A stretch of DNA of 50,036 bases, from NCBI GenBank assembly GCA_035651755.1, contig DASRFA010000030.1, positions 1 through 50,036 on the forward strand, given 5' to 3'. This document shows positions 17,539-26,077 of the stretch, in pieces. The notes under the pieces were generated by a model, which did not search any database, was not told where the DNA came from, and saw only the letters and a list, made by a program, of their open reading frames with translations. Numbering within the stretch: position 1 is the first letter of the stretch; the number at the start of each line of letters is the position of its first letter. The position numbers and the translations under genes were made by a program. This DNA is from DASRFA01 sp035651755 (GTDB lineage: Bacteria > Desulfobacterota > Binatia > UBA12015).

Positions 17539-18105
17539 ATGGGGTTCCTTCTGCTCCTCGCGATCGTCGCGGCGGCCGTGCTGTGGGGCGTGGGCACGTA
17601 CAACGGGCTCGTGTCGCTCAAGAACCGGGCGGACGAGGCCTGGCGGCAGATCGACGTGCAGCTCAAGCGCCGGCACGACCTCGTGCCGAACCTGGTGGAG
17701 GCGGTGCGGGGGGCGATGGAGTTCGAGAAGTCGACGCTCGAGAGCGTGGTCGCGGCGCGGAGCCGGGCGGTGGCGGCGCGCGGTCCGGCGGAGACGGCGA
17801 GCGCCGAGGCGGGGCTGTCGCGCGCTCTCGGCGAGGTCTTCGCGGTCGTCGAGAAGTATCCCGAGCTCAAGTCGAACGAGAACGTGCTGCGCCTGCAGGA
17901 GGAGCTCGCGAACACCGAGAACCTGGTCGCGTTCGCGCGCCAGCACTACAACTCGCTCGTGGGCGACCTGAACACGCGGCTCGAGGCGTTCCCCGGGAGC
18001 CTGATCGCGCGCCAGTTCGCGTTCGAGCGGCGCGAGTACTTCGAGGCCGCGGACGAGGACCGCGCCGTGCCCCGGGTGAGCCTCGGCGCGACGCCGCGCG
18101 CCTGA
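17539..18105 (+). CDS. LemA family protein
   Basis: 188 aa with one N-terminal transmembrane segment (about 2-20) followed by a long-helical cytoplasmic or periplasmic domain. LemA landmarks: YNGLVSLKNRADEAWRQIDV, LKRRHDLVPNLVEAVRG, EKYPELKSNENVL, and YNSLVGDLNTRLEAFPGSL. The biochemical role of LemA proteins is not settled. ATG 17539 is used, with AAAGGGCGGGG upstream; the longer frame from 17464 would start inside the decayed repeat. It is followed after 37 bases by an M48 metallopeptidase, a very common pairing for this family. Confidence 0.92.
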   Translation: MGFLLLLAIVAAAVLWGVGTYNGLVSLKNRADEAWRQIDVQLKRRHDLVPNLVEAVRGAMEFEKSTLESVVAARSRAVAARGPAETASAEAGLSRALGEVFAVVEKYPELKSNENVLRLQEELANTENLVAFARQHYNSLVGDLNTRLEAFPGSLIARQFAFERREYFEAADEDRAVPRVSLGATPRA

Positions 18106-18142
18106 GCGGCGCGCGTCGCTCGGGTAGCTACACGCGACGACG

Positions 18143-19216
18143 ATGCTCGACTTCGCGACCGCGGCCGGCCGGAATCGCCGCCGGTCGCGCGCGCTCGTCG
18201 TCGGGCTGGTGATCGTCGCCGCGGCCGCCGGCCTCGCCGTCGACGGCGCGCTCGGGACGCTCGCGCGCCGCGGCTTCCCGATCGTGACCGCGCTCGCGAT
18301 CGCGGGCGCGGCCGCAGCGGCCGCGATCGCGGTGCGCGCCGGCGATCGCCTCGTCCTGGCGGCGCTCGGCGCGCGGCCGCTCGACCTCTCGCAGCCCGAG
18401 GAGCGCCAGCTCGCGAACCTCGTCCAGGAGATGGCGGTCGCGAGCGGCCTTCCCGCGCCGCGCGCGTTGGTCGTGCCGGACGACGCGCCGAACGCGCTCG
18501 CCACCGGGCGCGACCCGGAGCACGCGGCCGTCGCCGTCACGACCGGCCTCCTCGCGCGCCTCGACCGCGCCGAGACGCAGGGCGTGATCGCGCACGAGAT
18601 CGCGCACATCGGAAACCGCGACACGCGCCTCGGCGTCCAGGTCGCCGTCATGCTGGGCGCGATCGCGCTCCTGTCGGATCTCGCGTGGCGCGTCCGCTGG
18701 AGCGCCGCCGGGTCCGATCGCGACCGCGCCGACGAGCGCGACGGGGCGGCGCGCGCGCGTGGCGGCATCGCGCTCCTCGTGCCGCTGCTGCTCGCATTCT
18801 CCGCTCTCGCGCCCGCGGCCTCTCGCCTCCTCGCGCTCGCGATCTCGCGCGAGCGCGAGTACCTCGCGGACGCGAGCGCCGTCGCGCTCACCCGGAATCC
18901 CCTCGCGCTCGCCGACGCGCTCGCCGCGATCGCGGCCGACCCGCGCGCGACCCGCGCCGGCGTCGAGGGGACCGCACACCTCTTCTTCGCGCGGCCGCGC
19001 CCACGGCCGGTCGACGAGCGGCGCGGCGCCTTCGCGAGCTGGCTCGCGACCCACCCGCCGATCGCGGATCGCATCGCGCGCCTGCGCGCGATGGCGGGCG
19101 CGCCGGCGGAGGACGGCGCGCTCGGCGCTCGCGACGACGAGCGCGGTGGCCGGGCGCCCGCTGTGGCCTCGGCGTCCGGCGACGCCGCGCCGGCTCCCGA
19201 AGGCGGAGACGCGTGA
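18143..19216 (+). CDS. M48 family membrane metallopeptidase
   Basis: 357 aa HtpX/Ste24-like zinc protease. Two N-terminal TM segments (about 17-38 and 46-64), zinc-binding HEIAH at 151-155, a second hydrophobic pair (about 172-186 and 208-230), and the third zinc ligand in SREREYLADASAVALT. It is expected to cleave membrane or misfolded proteins. It follows lemA by 37 bases and its stop overlaps the next gene start (GTGA), so the three genes are probably co-translated. The C-terminal 50 residues are low-complexity and probably disordered. Confidence 0.93.
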   Translation: MLDFATAAGRNRRRSRALVVGLVIVAAAAGLAVDGALGTLARRGFPIVTALAIAGAAAAAAIAVRAGDRLVLAALGARPLDLSQPEERQLANLVQEMAVASGLPAPRALVVPDDAPNALATGRDPEHAAVAVTTGLLARLDRAETQGVIAHEIAHIGNRDTRLGVQVAVMLGAIALLSDLAWRVRWSAAGSDRDRADERDGAARARGGIALLVPLLLAFSALAPAASRLLALAISREREYLADASAVALTRNPLALADALAAIAADPRATRAGVEGTAHLFFARPRPRPVDERRGAFASWLATHPPIADRIARLRAMAGAPAEDGALGARDDERGGRAPAVASASGDAAPAPEGGDA

Positions 19217-20175
19217 CCGTGCACTGCTTCACGGTCCAGCACCGGATCTCGCATGCCGACGTCGACTTCCTCGGCGAGTTGAAGCTTTCGGCGCTCCTCG
19301 GGCTCCTCGAGCAGAGCGCGGTCGAGGCGTCGAGCGACGCCGGCCTCGACCCCGCCTGGTACACGCGCGCCGGACGCTTCTGGCTGATCCGCCGGACGCG
19401 GCTCGAGCGCTGGCTCGCCGTCGGCGGCGGCGACGTCGTCGCAGTGGAGACGCACGTCGCGGACTGGCGGCGCGCGCGCTCGCTCCGGCGGTACGAGGTC
19501 CGGCTGGTCGCGCCCGGAGTCGGCGTCCGCGCCCGGCCGGTCGAAGGCGACGACCGCACGACGGCACGCCTCGCCGGCGCGCTGGTGGCGCGCGCGACCA
19601 CCGACTGGGTGTACTGCGACATCGCGACCGGGCGCCCGGTGAGCATCCCGGAGGACGTCCGCGCCGCGTTCTCCGGCGACTCCGGCACGGGCCCGCTGCC
19701 GAGGGCCGCCGCGCTGCCCGATCGCGGCGAAGGCGAAGCGGTCGCCCTGCCGTTGGCGGCGCGCGTTTCACAGCTCGACCACGTCACGCACGTGAACAAC
19801 GCGGCCTACGCCGGCTTCCTCGAGGACGGCGCGTTCGAGCTCTTCGCCGCGCGCGGCCTGCCGCTCGATCGCATGCTCGCGCTCGGCGGCGCGCTCCGGC
19901 CGCGATCGCTCGACCTCGAGTATCTGGTCGACGCGCTCGCCGGCGACGAGCTCGACGTCGCCAGCTGGGTCGCCGACGGCGCGCTCGACGGGAGCGCTGA
20001 CGCGCCGCCGGCCACGACGCAACCGGTGCGACTGCTGCAGACCATCACGCGCCGCGACGGGACGCGTCTCGTCCGCGCCGGCAGCGAGTGGATCTGGCGT
20101 CGCCGGCCCGCGATCCTGGGCGGCGTGCCGGAGGACGAAGGCCCCGAGCCGCGAGACTCGCGGACGGCGCGCTAG
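19213..20175 (+). CDS. Acyl-ACP thioesterase-like double-hotdog protein
   Basis: 320 aa with two hotdog repeats. The first (1-150) begins HRISHADVDFLGELKLSALLGLLEQSAVEAS and includes the RTRLERWLAVGGGDVVAVETHV strand; the second has SQLDHVTHVNNAAYAGFLED, where the Asp/Asn/His set is the usual thioesterase active site. This layout matches the acyl-ACP thioesterase (Fat-like) family, which releases fatty acids from ACP. GTG 19213 overlaps the M48 stop by four bases (GTGA). Its stop shares the palindrome CTAG with the stop of the convergent acyl-CoA dehydrogenase. Its place behind lemA-M48 is unusual. Confidence 0.85.
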   Translation: MTVHCFTVQHRISHADVDFLGELKLSALLGLLEQSAVEASSDAGLDPAWYTRAGRFWLIRRTRLERWLAVGGGDVVAVETHVADWRRARSLRRYEVRLVAPGVGVRARPVEGDDRTTARLAGALVARATTDWVYCDIATGRPVSIPEDVRAAFSGDSGTGPLPRAAALPDRGEGEAVALPLAARVSQLDHVTHVNNAAYAGFLEDGAFELFAARGLPLDRMLALGGALRPRSLDLEYLVDALAGDELDVASWVADGALDGSADAPPATTQPVRLLQTITRRDGTRLVRAGSEWIWRRRPAILGGVPEDEGPEPRDSRTAR

Positions 20176-22019
20176 AACCCCGCGTCCGGCATGTCGAGCA
20201 GCGAGCGGTCGTGCGAGCGGATCGCGGCGAGCTTCGCGTGCACGCCGGGGAGCACGTAGTTCGCGAAGAACTTCGCCGCGGCGACCTTGCCGCTGTAGAA
20301 GTCGAACTCCTCCTGGCTCTGGTCGTCCTCGTCCTCGGCATGGAGGCCGCGCTTCGCGTCCGCGATCACGGCGGCCTCGAGCAGGAGGTGAGCGATCGCG
20401 ACCTCCGCCATGATTTCGAGGAACGCGTTCGCGACGAGCGTCACCTGGTCGACGTTTCCGTTCATGAAGAAGTCCATGAGCTCGGCCGAGCCGTCCTGCA
20501 TCGCGGTCACGGCGTCGCGCAGCGCCTGCACCTCGTGCGTGATCCCGGGGTGCTTCGCCTGCTCGTCGACGAAGCGGACGATCTCGTCGACGAAGGCCGC
20601 GAAGCTCGCGCCGCCGTGGGCAGGGAGCTTCCGCGCGACCAGGTCCGCCGCCTGGATGTGGTTCGTGCCCTCGTAGATCGAGAAGATCTTCGCGTCGCGG
20701 AGGTACTGCTCGACCGGGTGGTCCTGAACGTAGCCGGCGCCGCCGTACGTCTGGATCGCCAGCTCGGCGATGCGGAACGCCTGGTCGGCGCAGTAGGCCT
20801 TCAGGATCGGCGTCAGGAGGTCGACCCGGCCCTGGTGGAAAGCCGCCTTGCCGGGATCGTCGCCGAGGGCGCGCGCGCAGTCCGAGTGGAACGCGAGCTT
20901 GACGGCGAGCGTCCGCATGCCCTCGACCTTGCCCTTCATCTCCATCAGCATCCGCCGCACGTCGGAGTGCTCGATGATCGGCACGCGCGGCGCGTTCGGA
21001 TCCTTGAAGTGCTTGGCGGACGACCCCTGCAGGCGCTGGCGCGCGTAGTCGAGCGCGTTCAGGTACGCGGTCGACGCGAGCGCGATCCCCTGGAGGCCGA
21101 CGGCGATGCGCGCGTTGTTCATCATGAGGAACATCTGCTTGATGCCGACGTTCGGCTGCCCGCCGACGAGGAAGCCGCGGCACTTCCCGTTCTCGCCGAA
21201 GCTCAGCACCGCGGTCGCCGAGGCGCGGATCCCGAGCTTGTGCTCGATCGACGCGGTCGCGACGTCGTTCGGCTCGCCGAGGCTCCCGTCCTCGTGCACC
21301 CACACCTTCGGGACGATGAAGAGCGACAGGCCCTTCGTGCCCGGCGGCGCGTCCTCGACGCGCGCGAGCACGAGGTGGACGACGTTCTCGGTCAGGTCGT
21401 GGTCGCCGGCGGAGATCCAGCACTTGGTGCCGGTGATCGAGTAGAGGTCGCCGTCGATCTGGCGGGCGCTCGTGCGCGCGGCGCCCACGTCCGAGCCGGC
21501 GTGCGGCTCCGAGAGGCACATCGTGCCGGAGAAGCGACCGGCGCGGAGGTGCGGGAGGAAGCGCGCCTTCTGCTCGGACGTGCCGAACGTCGCGACCACC
21601 TCGGCATTTCCTCGCGTCAAGCCGGGGTACATGTTGAAGGCCGTGTTCGCGCCGCTCAGCATCTCCTGCACCACGACGTCGACGGCCAGTGGAGCGCCGA
21701 GGCCGCCCTCGTCCGGGTCGCCGGCGAATGCCGTGATCCCGAGGTCGAAGAGCTGCTTCCACGCGTCGCGGAAGCCCGGAGGCGTCGTGACCTTGCCGCG
21801 CTCGAAGCCGCAGCCGCGGCGATCGCCGATCGCGTTCAGCGGCCCGAGGATCTCGCTCGCGATCCGGTGCGCCTGCTCGAGCGTCGCGTCGCACTCGTCT
21901 CGACCGACGTGCGAGAAGCGCGGGAAGTCGAAGAGCTGCTGCACGCGCAGGTGCTCCCAGAGCGTGAAGCGAAGCGCGCGCAGATCGGCCTTGTAGGAGC
22001 TGGTTTGGTTCTCGGACAT
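20172..22019 (-). CDS. Acyl-CoA dehydrogenase, DmdC-like long form
   Basis: 615 aa. It has the N-terminal SYKADLRALRFTLWEHL extension, the FAD-binding segment MCLSEPHAGSDVG, TKCWISAGDHD, and the catalytic-base region FSIYEGTNHIQAADLV, then an extra C-terminal helical domain (about 480-615). Normal acyl-CoA dehydrogenases are about 380 aa; this 600-residue form is that of DmdC-type enzymes acting on methylmercaptopropionyl-CoA or other acyl-CoAs. The substrate here is not proven. ATG 22019 has GGAGG six bases upstream. It ends on the same CTAG as the thioesterase on the opposite strand. Confidence 0.93.
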   Translation of the reverse strand: MSENQTSSYKADLRALRFTLWEHLRVQQLFDFPRFSHVGRDECDATLEQAHRIASEILGPLNAIGDRRGCGFERGKVTTPPGFRDAWKQLFDLGITAFAGDPDEGGLGAPLAVDVVVQEMLSGANTAFNMYPGLTRGNAEVVATFGTSEQKARFLPHLRAGRFSGTMCLSEPHAGSDVGAARTSARQIDGDLYSITGTKCWISAGDHDLTENVVHLVLARVEDAPPGTKGLSLFIVPKVWVHEDGSLGEPNDVATASIEHKLGIRASATAVLSFGENGKCRGFLVGGQPNVGIKQMFLMMNNARIAVGLQGIALASTAYLNALDYARQRLQGSSAKHFKDPNAPRVPIIEHSDVRRMLMEMKGKVEGMRTLAVKLAFHSDCARALGDDPGKAAFHQGRVDLLTPILKAYCADQAFRIAELAIQTYGGAGYVQDHPVEQYLRDAKIFSIYEGTNHIQAADLVARKLPAHGGASFAAFVDEIVRFVDEQAKHPGITHEVQALRDAVTAMQDGSAELMDFFMNGNVDQVTLVANAFLEIMAEVAIAHLLLEAAVIADAKRGLHAEDEDDQSQEEFDFYSGKVAAAKFFANYVLPGVHAKLAAIRSHDRSLLDMPDAGF

Positions 22020-22141
22020 GGGGACCTCCGCCGCGAGCACGTAACAAGGTGACGCACGGCGGGCCATCCTTTCTTCGTGCGTGCGGGCGCGATCGCGCAC
22101 CTGCGGTGGCAACCGCGCGGATCGCGATGTAGACGACCCGC

Positions 22142-23857
22142 GTGCGCTTCTCGGCCCTCTTCGCTCCCACCTTGAAGGACGATCCCGCGGACGCCGAGGT
22201 CGTGAGCCACAAGCTGCTCACGCGGGCCGGAATGATCCGCCAGGTCGCGCGCGGCATCTACGACTTCCTGCCGCTCGGCCTGCGCGTCCTCCGGAAGGTC
22301 GAGCGCATCGTGCGCGAGGAGCTCGACGACGCCGGCTGCCAGGAGATCCTGATGCCGGTCGTGTGCCCGGCGGAGCTCTGGCAGGAGAGCGGACGCTGGG
22401 AGCGCTACGGCAAGGAGCTGCTCCGCATCAAGGACCGCCACGAGCGCGACTTCTGCCTCGGCCCGACGCACGAGGAGGCCGTGACCGACATCGTGCGGAA
22501 GGAGATCCGCTCGTACCGCGACCTCCCGAAGAACCTGTACCAGATCCAGACCAAGTTCCGGGACGAGGTCCGCCCGCGCTTCGGCCTCATGCGCGGGCGC
22601 GAGTTCCTGATGAAGGACGGCTACTCCTTCCACGCCGATCGCGCGGACTGCGAGCGCGAGTACCGGCACATGTACGACACCTACGAGCGCATCTTCCGGC
22701 GCTGCGGCCTCGTCTTCCGCGCCGTCGAGGCCGACACGGGAGCGATCGGGGGCACCGCGAGCCACGAGTTCCAGGTGCTCGCCGAGTCCGGCGAAGACGC
22801 GATCGTCTCGTGCGACAGCTGCGGCTACGCGGCGAACGTCGAGAAGGCGGAGCTCCCGCCGATTCCTGCGCACGTCGGCGAGAGCGATCCGCCGTCGGAG
22901 ACGATGCGCGTCGTCGACACGCCCGGCCAGCGCACGATCGAGGAGGTGTCCGCCTTCCTCGGCGCGCCGCCCGAGCGCTTCATCAAGACGCTCGTCTTCG
23001 TCGACCACGACGGCGCGCCCTTCGTCGCGCTCGTGCGCGGCGACCACACGCTCTCCGAGGTGAAGCTCAAGGCGGCGATCGGCGCGCAGGCGATCGCGCT
23101 CGCCGAAGCCGAGACCGTCGCGCGCGTGACCGGCGCTTCCGTCGGCTTCGCGGGGCCGGTCGGGCTCTCGGCCCGGATCGTCGCCGATCACGCGATCGCG
23201 GGTGTGCGCGCGGCCGTGACGGGCGCGAATCGCGAGGACAAGCACCTCGTCGGCGTCGAGCATGGCCGGGACTTCGGCGACGGCGTCGTCTTCGCCGACA
23301 TCCGGCAAGCCAATGCCGGCGACCCGTGCCCGCGCTGCGGCAAGGGCGTCTTCACCGCGCACCGCGGGATCGAGGTCGGCCAGGTCTTCTACCTCGGGAC
23401 GAAGTACAGCGAGCCGATGGGCGCGACCTTCCTCGACGCCGCCGGTCGGCAACGGCCGATCGAGATGGGCACCTACGGCATCGGCGTGTCGCGCACGATG
23501 GCCGCCGCCGTCGAGCAGAACCACGACAAGGACGGGATCGTGTGGCCGATCCGCCTCGCGCCGTACGAGGTCGAGGTCGTTCCGGTCTCGGTGACCGACG
23601 CGTCGGTGCGCGAGGCCGCCGAGAAGCTCTACGGCGAGCTGCGCGCGCAGGGGATCGAGCCCCTGCTCGACGATCGCGACGAGCGGCCGGGCGTCAAGTT
23701 CAAGGACGCGGACCTGATCGGGATCCCGCTCCGCGTGACGGTCGGGCCGAAGGGTCTCGCGAAGAACGTCGTCGAGCTCCGCCGTCGCGACGACGGAACG
23801 GTCGTCGAGCTGCCGGCGAACGAGGCCGCAGCGCGCCTCAGAGAGGCCACCGAGTGA
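22142..23857 (+). CDS. proS: Prolyl-tRNA synthetase (bacterial type)
   Basis: 571 aa class II synthetase charging tRNA-Pro. Motif 1 region around GMIRQVARGIYDFLPLG, motif 2 around KFRDEVRPRFGLMRGREFLMKDGYSFH, motif 3 GTYGIGVSRTMAA, an inserted YbaK-like editing domain at about 220-400 between motifs 2 and 3, and a C-terminal anticodon-binding domain ending in AARLREATE. Length fits the E. coli-type ProS. The start is GTG 22142, because a stop (TAG) lies immediately upstream in the ATG-containing frame. It overlaps pyrF by four bases (GTGA). Confidence 0.97.
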   Translation: MRFSALFAPTLKDDPADAEVVSHKLLTRAGMIRQVARGIYDFLPLGLRVLRKVERIVREELDDAGCQEILMPVVCPAELWQESGRWERYGKELLRIKDRHERDFCLGPTHEEAVTDIVRKEIRSYRDLPKNLYQIQTKFRDEVRPRFGLMRGREFLMKDGYSFHADRADCEREYRHMYDTYERIFRRCGLVFRAVEADTGAIGGTASHEFQVLAESGEDAIVSCDSCGYAANVEKAELPPIPAHVGESDPPSETMRVVDTPGQRTIEEVSAFLGAPPERFIKTLVFVDHDGAPFVALVRGDHTLSEVKLKAAIGAQAIALAEAETVARVTGASVGFAGPVGLSARIVADHAIAGVRAAVTGANREDKHLVGVEHGRDFGDGVVFADIRQANAGDPCPRCGKGVFTAHRGIEVGQVFYLGTKYSEPMGATFLDAAGRQRPIEMGTYGIGVSRTMAAAVEQNHDKDGIVWPIRLAPYEVEVVPVSVTDASVREAAEKLYGELRAQGIEPLLDDRDERPGVKFKDADLIGIPLRVTVGPKGLAKNVVELRRRDDGTVVELPANEAAARLREATE

Positions 23858-24648
23858 CGCGCGCGGGACGCTCGTCGCCCGCGCTCGCGTCGGTGCGCGC
23901 GCGCCTGATCGCCGCGCTCGACGTGCCGACGCTCGCCGACGCCGAGCGCCTCGTCGACGAGCTCCGCCGCGACGTCGGCATCTTCAAGGTCGGAAAGCAG
24001 CTCTTCCTCCAGTCCGGCCCGGCCGTCGTGCGCATGATCCGCGATCGCGGCGCCGACGTCTTCCTCGACCTCAAGTTCCACGACATTCCGCGCACGGTCG
24101 CGCGCGCGGGAATCGAGGCGACGAGGCTCGGGGTCAAGATGTTCGACGTCCACGCGTCGGGCTCGTTCGACATGATGCGGGTCACGGTGTCCGAGGTGAA
24201 CAAGCTCTGCCGGAAGGAAGGCCTTCGCCGCCCCAAGATCCTCGCCGTGACCGTGCTCACGAGCCTCTCGCGCGAGGACCTGAAGCGCGTCGGCGTTCAG
24301 TCGGGCGTCGAGTCGCAGGTCGTTCGGCTCGCCAAGCTCGCGCGCGAGGCGGGGATGGACGGCGTCGTGGCGTCGCCGCTCGAGGTCGCGCGCATCCGGC
24401 GCGAGTGCGGCCGGAGCTTCCTCATCGTGACGCCCGGCGTCCGGCCGCGCGAGGCCGACCACGGCGACCAGAAGCGCGTCCTCACGCCGAGCGAGGCGAT
24501 CCGGAACGGGGCCGATTACCTCGTCGTCGGGCGCCCGATCCTCGACGCAACGGACCCGGCGGCGGCGGCGCGCGACATCGTCGCCGACATGGAGCGGGCG
24601 TTCGCGTCGCGCCGCACGCCGAGCCTCCGCCTCCTCGCCCGGGGTTGA
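23854..24648 (+). CDS. pyrF: Orotidine 5'-phosphate decarboxylase
   Basis: 264 aa TIM-barrel enzyme making UMP in pyrimidine synthesis. Signature residues are Asp in ALDVPTL, Lys in GIFKVGKQLF, and the catalytic Asp-Lys-Asp set in DVFLDLKFHDIPRTV, followed by VTVLTSL, TPGVRP and the phosphate-binding VVGRPI. GTG 23854 overlaps the proS stop. The proS-pyrF pairing is not functionally obvious. The N-terminal 15 residues (TRAGRSSPALASVRA) are an extension. Convergent with the S74 protein gene 19 bases away. Confidence 0.96.
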   Translation: MTRAGRSSPALASVRARLIAALDVPTLADAERLVDELRRDVGIFKVGKQLFLQSGPAVVRMIRDRGADVFLDLKFHDIPRTVARAGIEATRLGVKMFDVHASGSFDMMRVTVSEVNKLCRKEGLRRPKILAVTVLTSLSREDLKRVGVQSGVESQVVRLAKLAREAGMDGVVASPLEVARIRRECGRSFLIVTPGVRPREADHGDQKRVLTPSEAIRNGADYLVVGRPILDATDPAAAARDIVADMERAFASRRTPSLRLLARG

Positions 24649-24667
24649 TGCCTTCGCGGGTCGCGGG

Positions 24668-25849
24668 TCAGCGACTCGCCACCGTCGCCGCGCCAACCGC
24701 GGCCTCCAGCCGGTCCAGCCGATCGCGCAGCGCGGCGCTCTCCGCTCGCAGCTCGGAAGCCTCCCGCTGCTGGCGCTGCGCCTGGTCGAGCAGCATCGCG
24801 ATGAGCTCCTCGTACTTGACCGACTGCACCTCGCCCGTGGCCGAGCGCACCACCAGCTCCGGGTAGACGCGCGCGACCTCCTCCGCGACGAGCCCGTACT
24901 GGCGCTCGCCGGAAGGGTCGTCCTTGTACCGGAACGTGACCGGTCGGAGGTCGAGCAGCCCGCGACCGGCATCGCCCATGTCCCGGATGTCGCGCTTGTA
25001 GCGAGCCGACGACGCGAACACGCCGAGCCTGCCGTCCGCATCGATCACGACCGTGCTGCCGCTGACGGGCCTCCCGGCGATCCCGGCGATGAACGTCCGC
25101 TTCTGCACGTCTCCGATCCGGATCGTCTTCGACTCGGTCGCCTCGCCGGCGTTCGCGACGTAGACGTTCCGGCTGCCCTTCGTCAGGCTTCCGCCGGCTC
25201 CGCTTCCGATCGCGACGTTGCCGCTTCCGGCGACGCTCGCTCCGAGCGCGAAGACTCCCACGGCGGTGTTCCCGCCGCCCGTCCCGTTCGCCCGGAGCGC
25301 GTTCGCGCCGCTCGCGGTGTTGTTCTCGCCGGCGGTGTTGAACGCGAGCGCGTTGCCGCCGCAGGCGGTGTTGGAGCTGCCGGTCGTGTTGAACTGGAGC
25401 GCTCCGGCTCCGGCGGCGGTGTTGCCGCTACCGGTCGTGTTGCTGAAGAGCGCATTGAGGCCGTCGGCGGTGTTGTGGCCGCCCGTATCGTTGTTGAAGA
25501 GCGCGTCGACGCCGTGCGCGGTGTTTGCGTTTCCCGTCGTGTTGAAGAAGAGCGCGTTCACGCCGGTCGCCGTGTTGTTCTCGCCGGTGGAGTTGGTGGC
25601 GAGCGAGGACGCCCCGACGGCGCTGTTGTTCGCACCCGTGGTGTTCCGCGAGAGCGCGTCGAAGCCGTAGGCGGTGTTGTTGCCGCCGCCGTTCTCCGCG
25701 AGGGCATGGCCGCCGCCGCCCGTGTTTTGCTGGCCATCGCTCGTGTCGTTGCCGGCCGGCAGCTGGGCGGGGGCGGGACCGCGCATCGCGACCAGCAGAA
25801 GGAGCGACGCGAGGCCGGTGAAGACGCGGCGACGTGAACCAAGCAGCAT
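24668..25849 (-). CDS. Secreted repeat protein with S74 intramolecular-chaperone domain
   Basis: 393 aa. A signal peptide (about 1-29, ending APAQ) precedes seven or more 23-residue repeats of the form NTAxGxxALxxNTTGxx (about 50-215), like YadA/tail-fibre head repeats expected to build a trimeric beta-helix. A peptidase S74 domain follows (about 275-360): ASSARYKRDIRDM holds the self-cleavage Ser, then LLDLRPVTFRYK and YGLVAEEVARVYPELV. A coiled coil (365-388, ending RLEAAVGAA) closes it. S74 domains trimerise and release themselves in phage fibres and some eukaryotic factors. No phage gene surrounds it, so a cell-surface fibre is likely. GGAGG is eight bases before ATG 25849. Confidence 0.88.
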   Translation of the reverse strand: MLLGSRRRVFTGLASLLLLVAMRGPAPAQLPAGNDTSDGQQNTGGGGHALAENGGGNNTAYGFDALSRNTTGANNSAVGASSLATNSTGENNTATGVNALFFNTTGNANTAHGVDALFNNDTGGHNTADGLNALFSNTTGSGNTAAGAGALQFNTTGSSNTACGGNALAFNTAGENNTASGANALRANGTGGGNTAVGVFALGASVAGSGNVAIGSGAGGSLTKGSRNVYVANAGEATESKTIRIGDVQKRTFIAGIAGRPVSGSTVVIDADGRLGVFASSARYKRDIRDMGDAGRGLLDLRPVTFRYKDDPSGERQYGLVAEEVARVYPELVVRSATGEVQSVKYEELIAMLLDQAQRQQREASELRAESAALRDRLDRLEAAVGAATVASR

Positions 25850-25955
25850 GACGAGACCTCCGGGGTGGCAACGCTACTACGCCCGCGTCCCGGATCGGTG
25901 ACATCGAAACCCGCGAAAGCTCTCCACGCGCGTCGACGCCGCCCGCCGGCTCGAC

Positions 25956-26051
25956 CGGGTAGCCCCCCGCTACCCGAAAGGTAGCGCGCATCGGGCGTAG
26001 GCGGCGTGCCCCGCTCCGCAAAGCGGAGACGATGCAGAGGCATCGCGGGCA
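25956..26051 (+). promoter_or_regulatory. Structured leader upstream of the Lcl-domain genes
   Basis: An 8-bp hairpin (25956-25963 with 25969-25976) and a 6-bp hairpin (25969-25974 with 25980-25985) share one strand and so exclude each other. Two more hairpins follow: CTCCGC-AAA-GCGGAG (26014-26028) and GATGC-AGAG-GCATC (26031-26044), possibly enclosed by 26007-26013 with 26045-26051. This looks like a switching 5' UTR. I could not match it to a riboswitch class I know. Confidence 0.45.
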
Positions 26052-26077
26052 AACCACACGCGGCCAGGGAGGACGAA

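Noticed and set aside
24668..25849. Phage tail-fibre remnant or prophage
   Set aside because: No integrase, capsid, terminase or other phage genes nearby, GC3 equals the neighbours, and the protein has a signal peptide.
25956..26051. Class I c-di-GMP (GEMM) riboswitch upstream of the Lcl genes
   Set aside because: GCAAACC and CGCAAAGC strings occur but in the wrong order, and the tetraloop/receptor stems of GEMM are not present.
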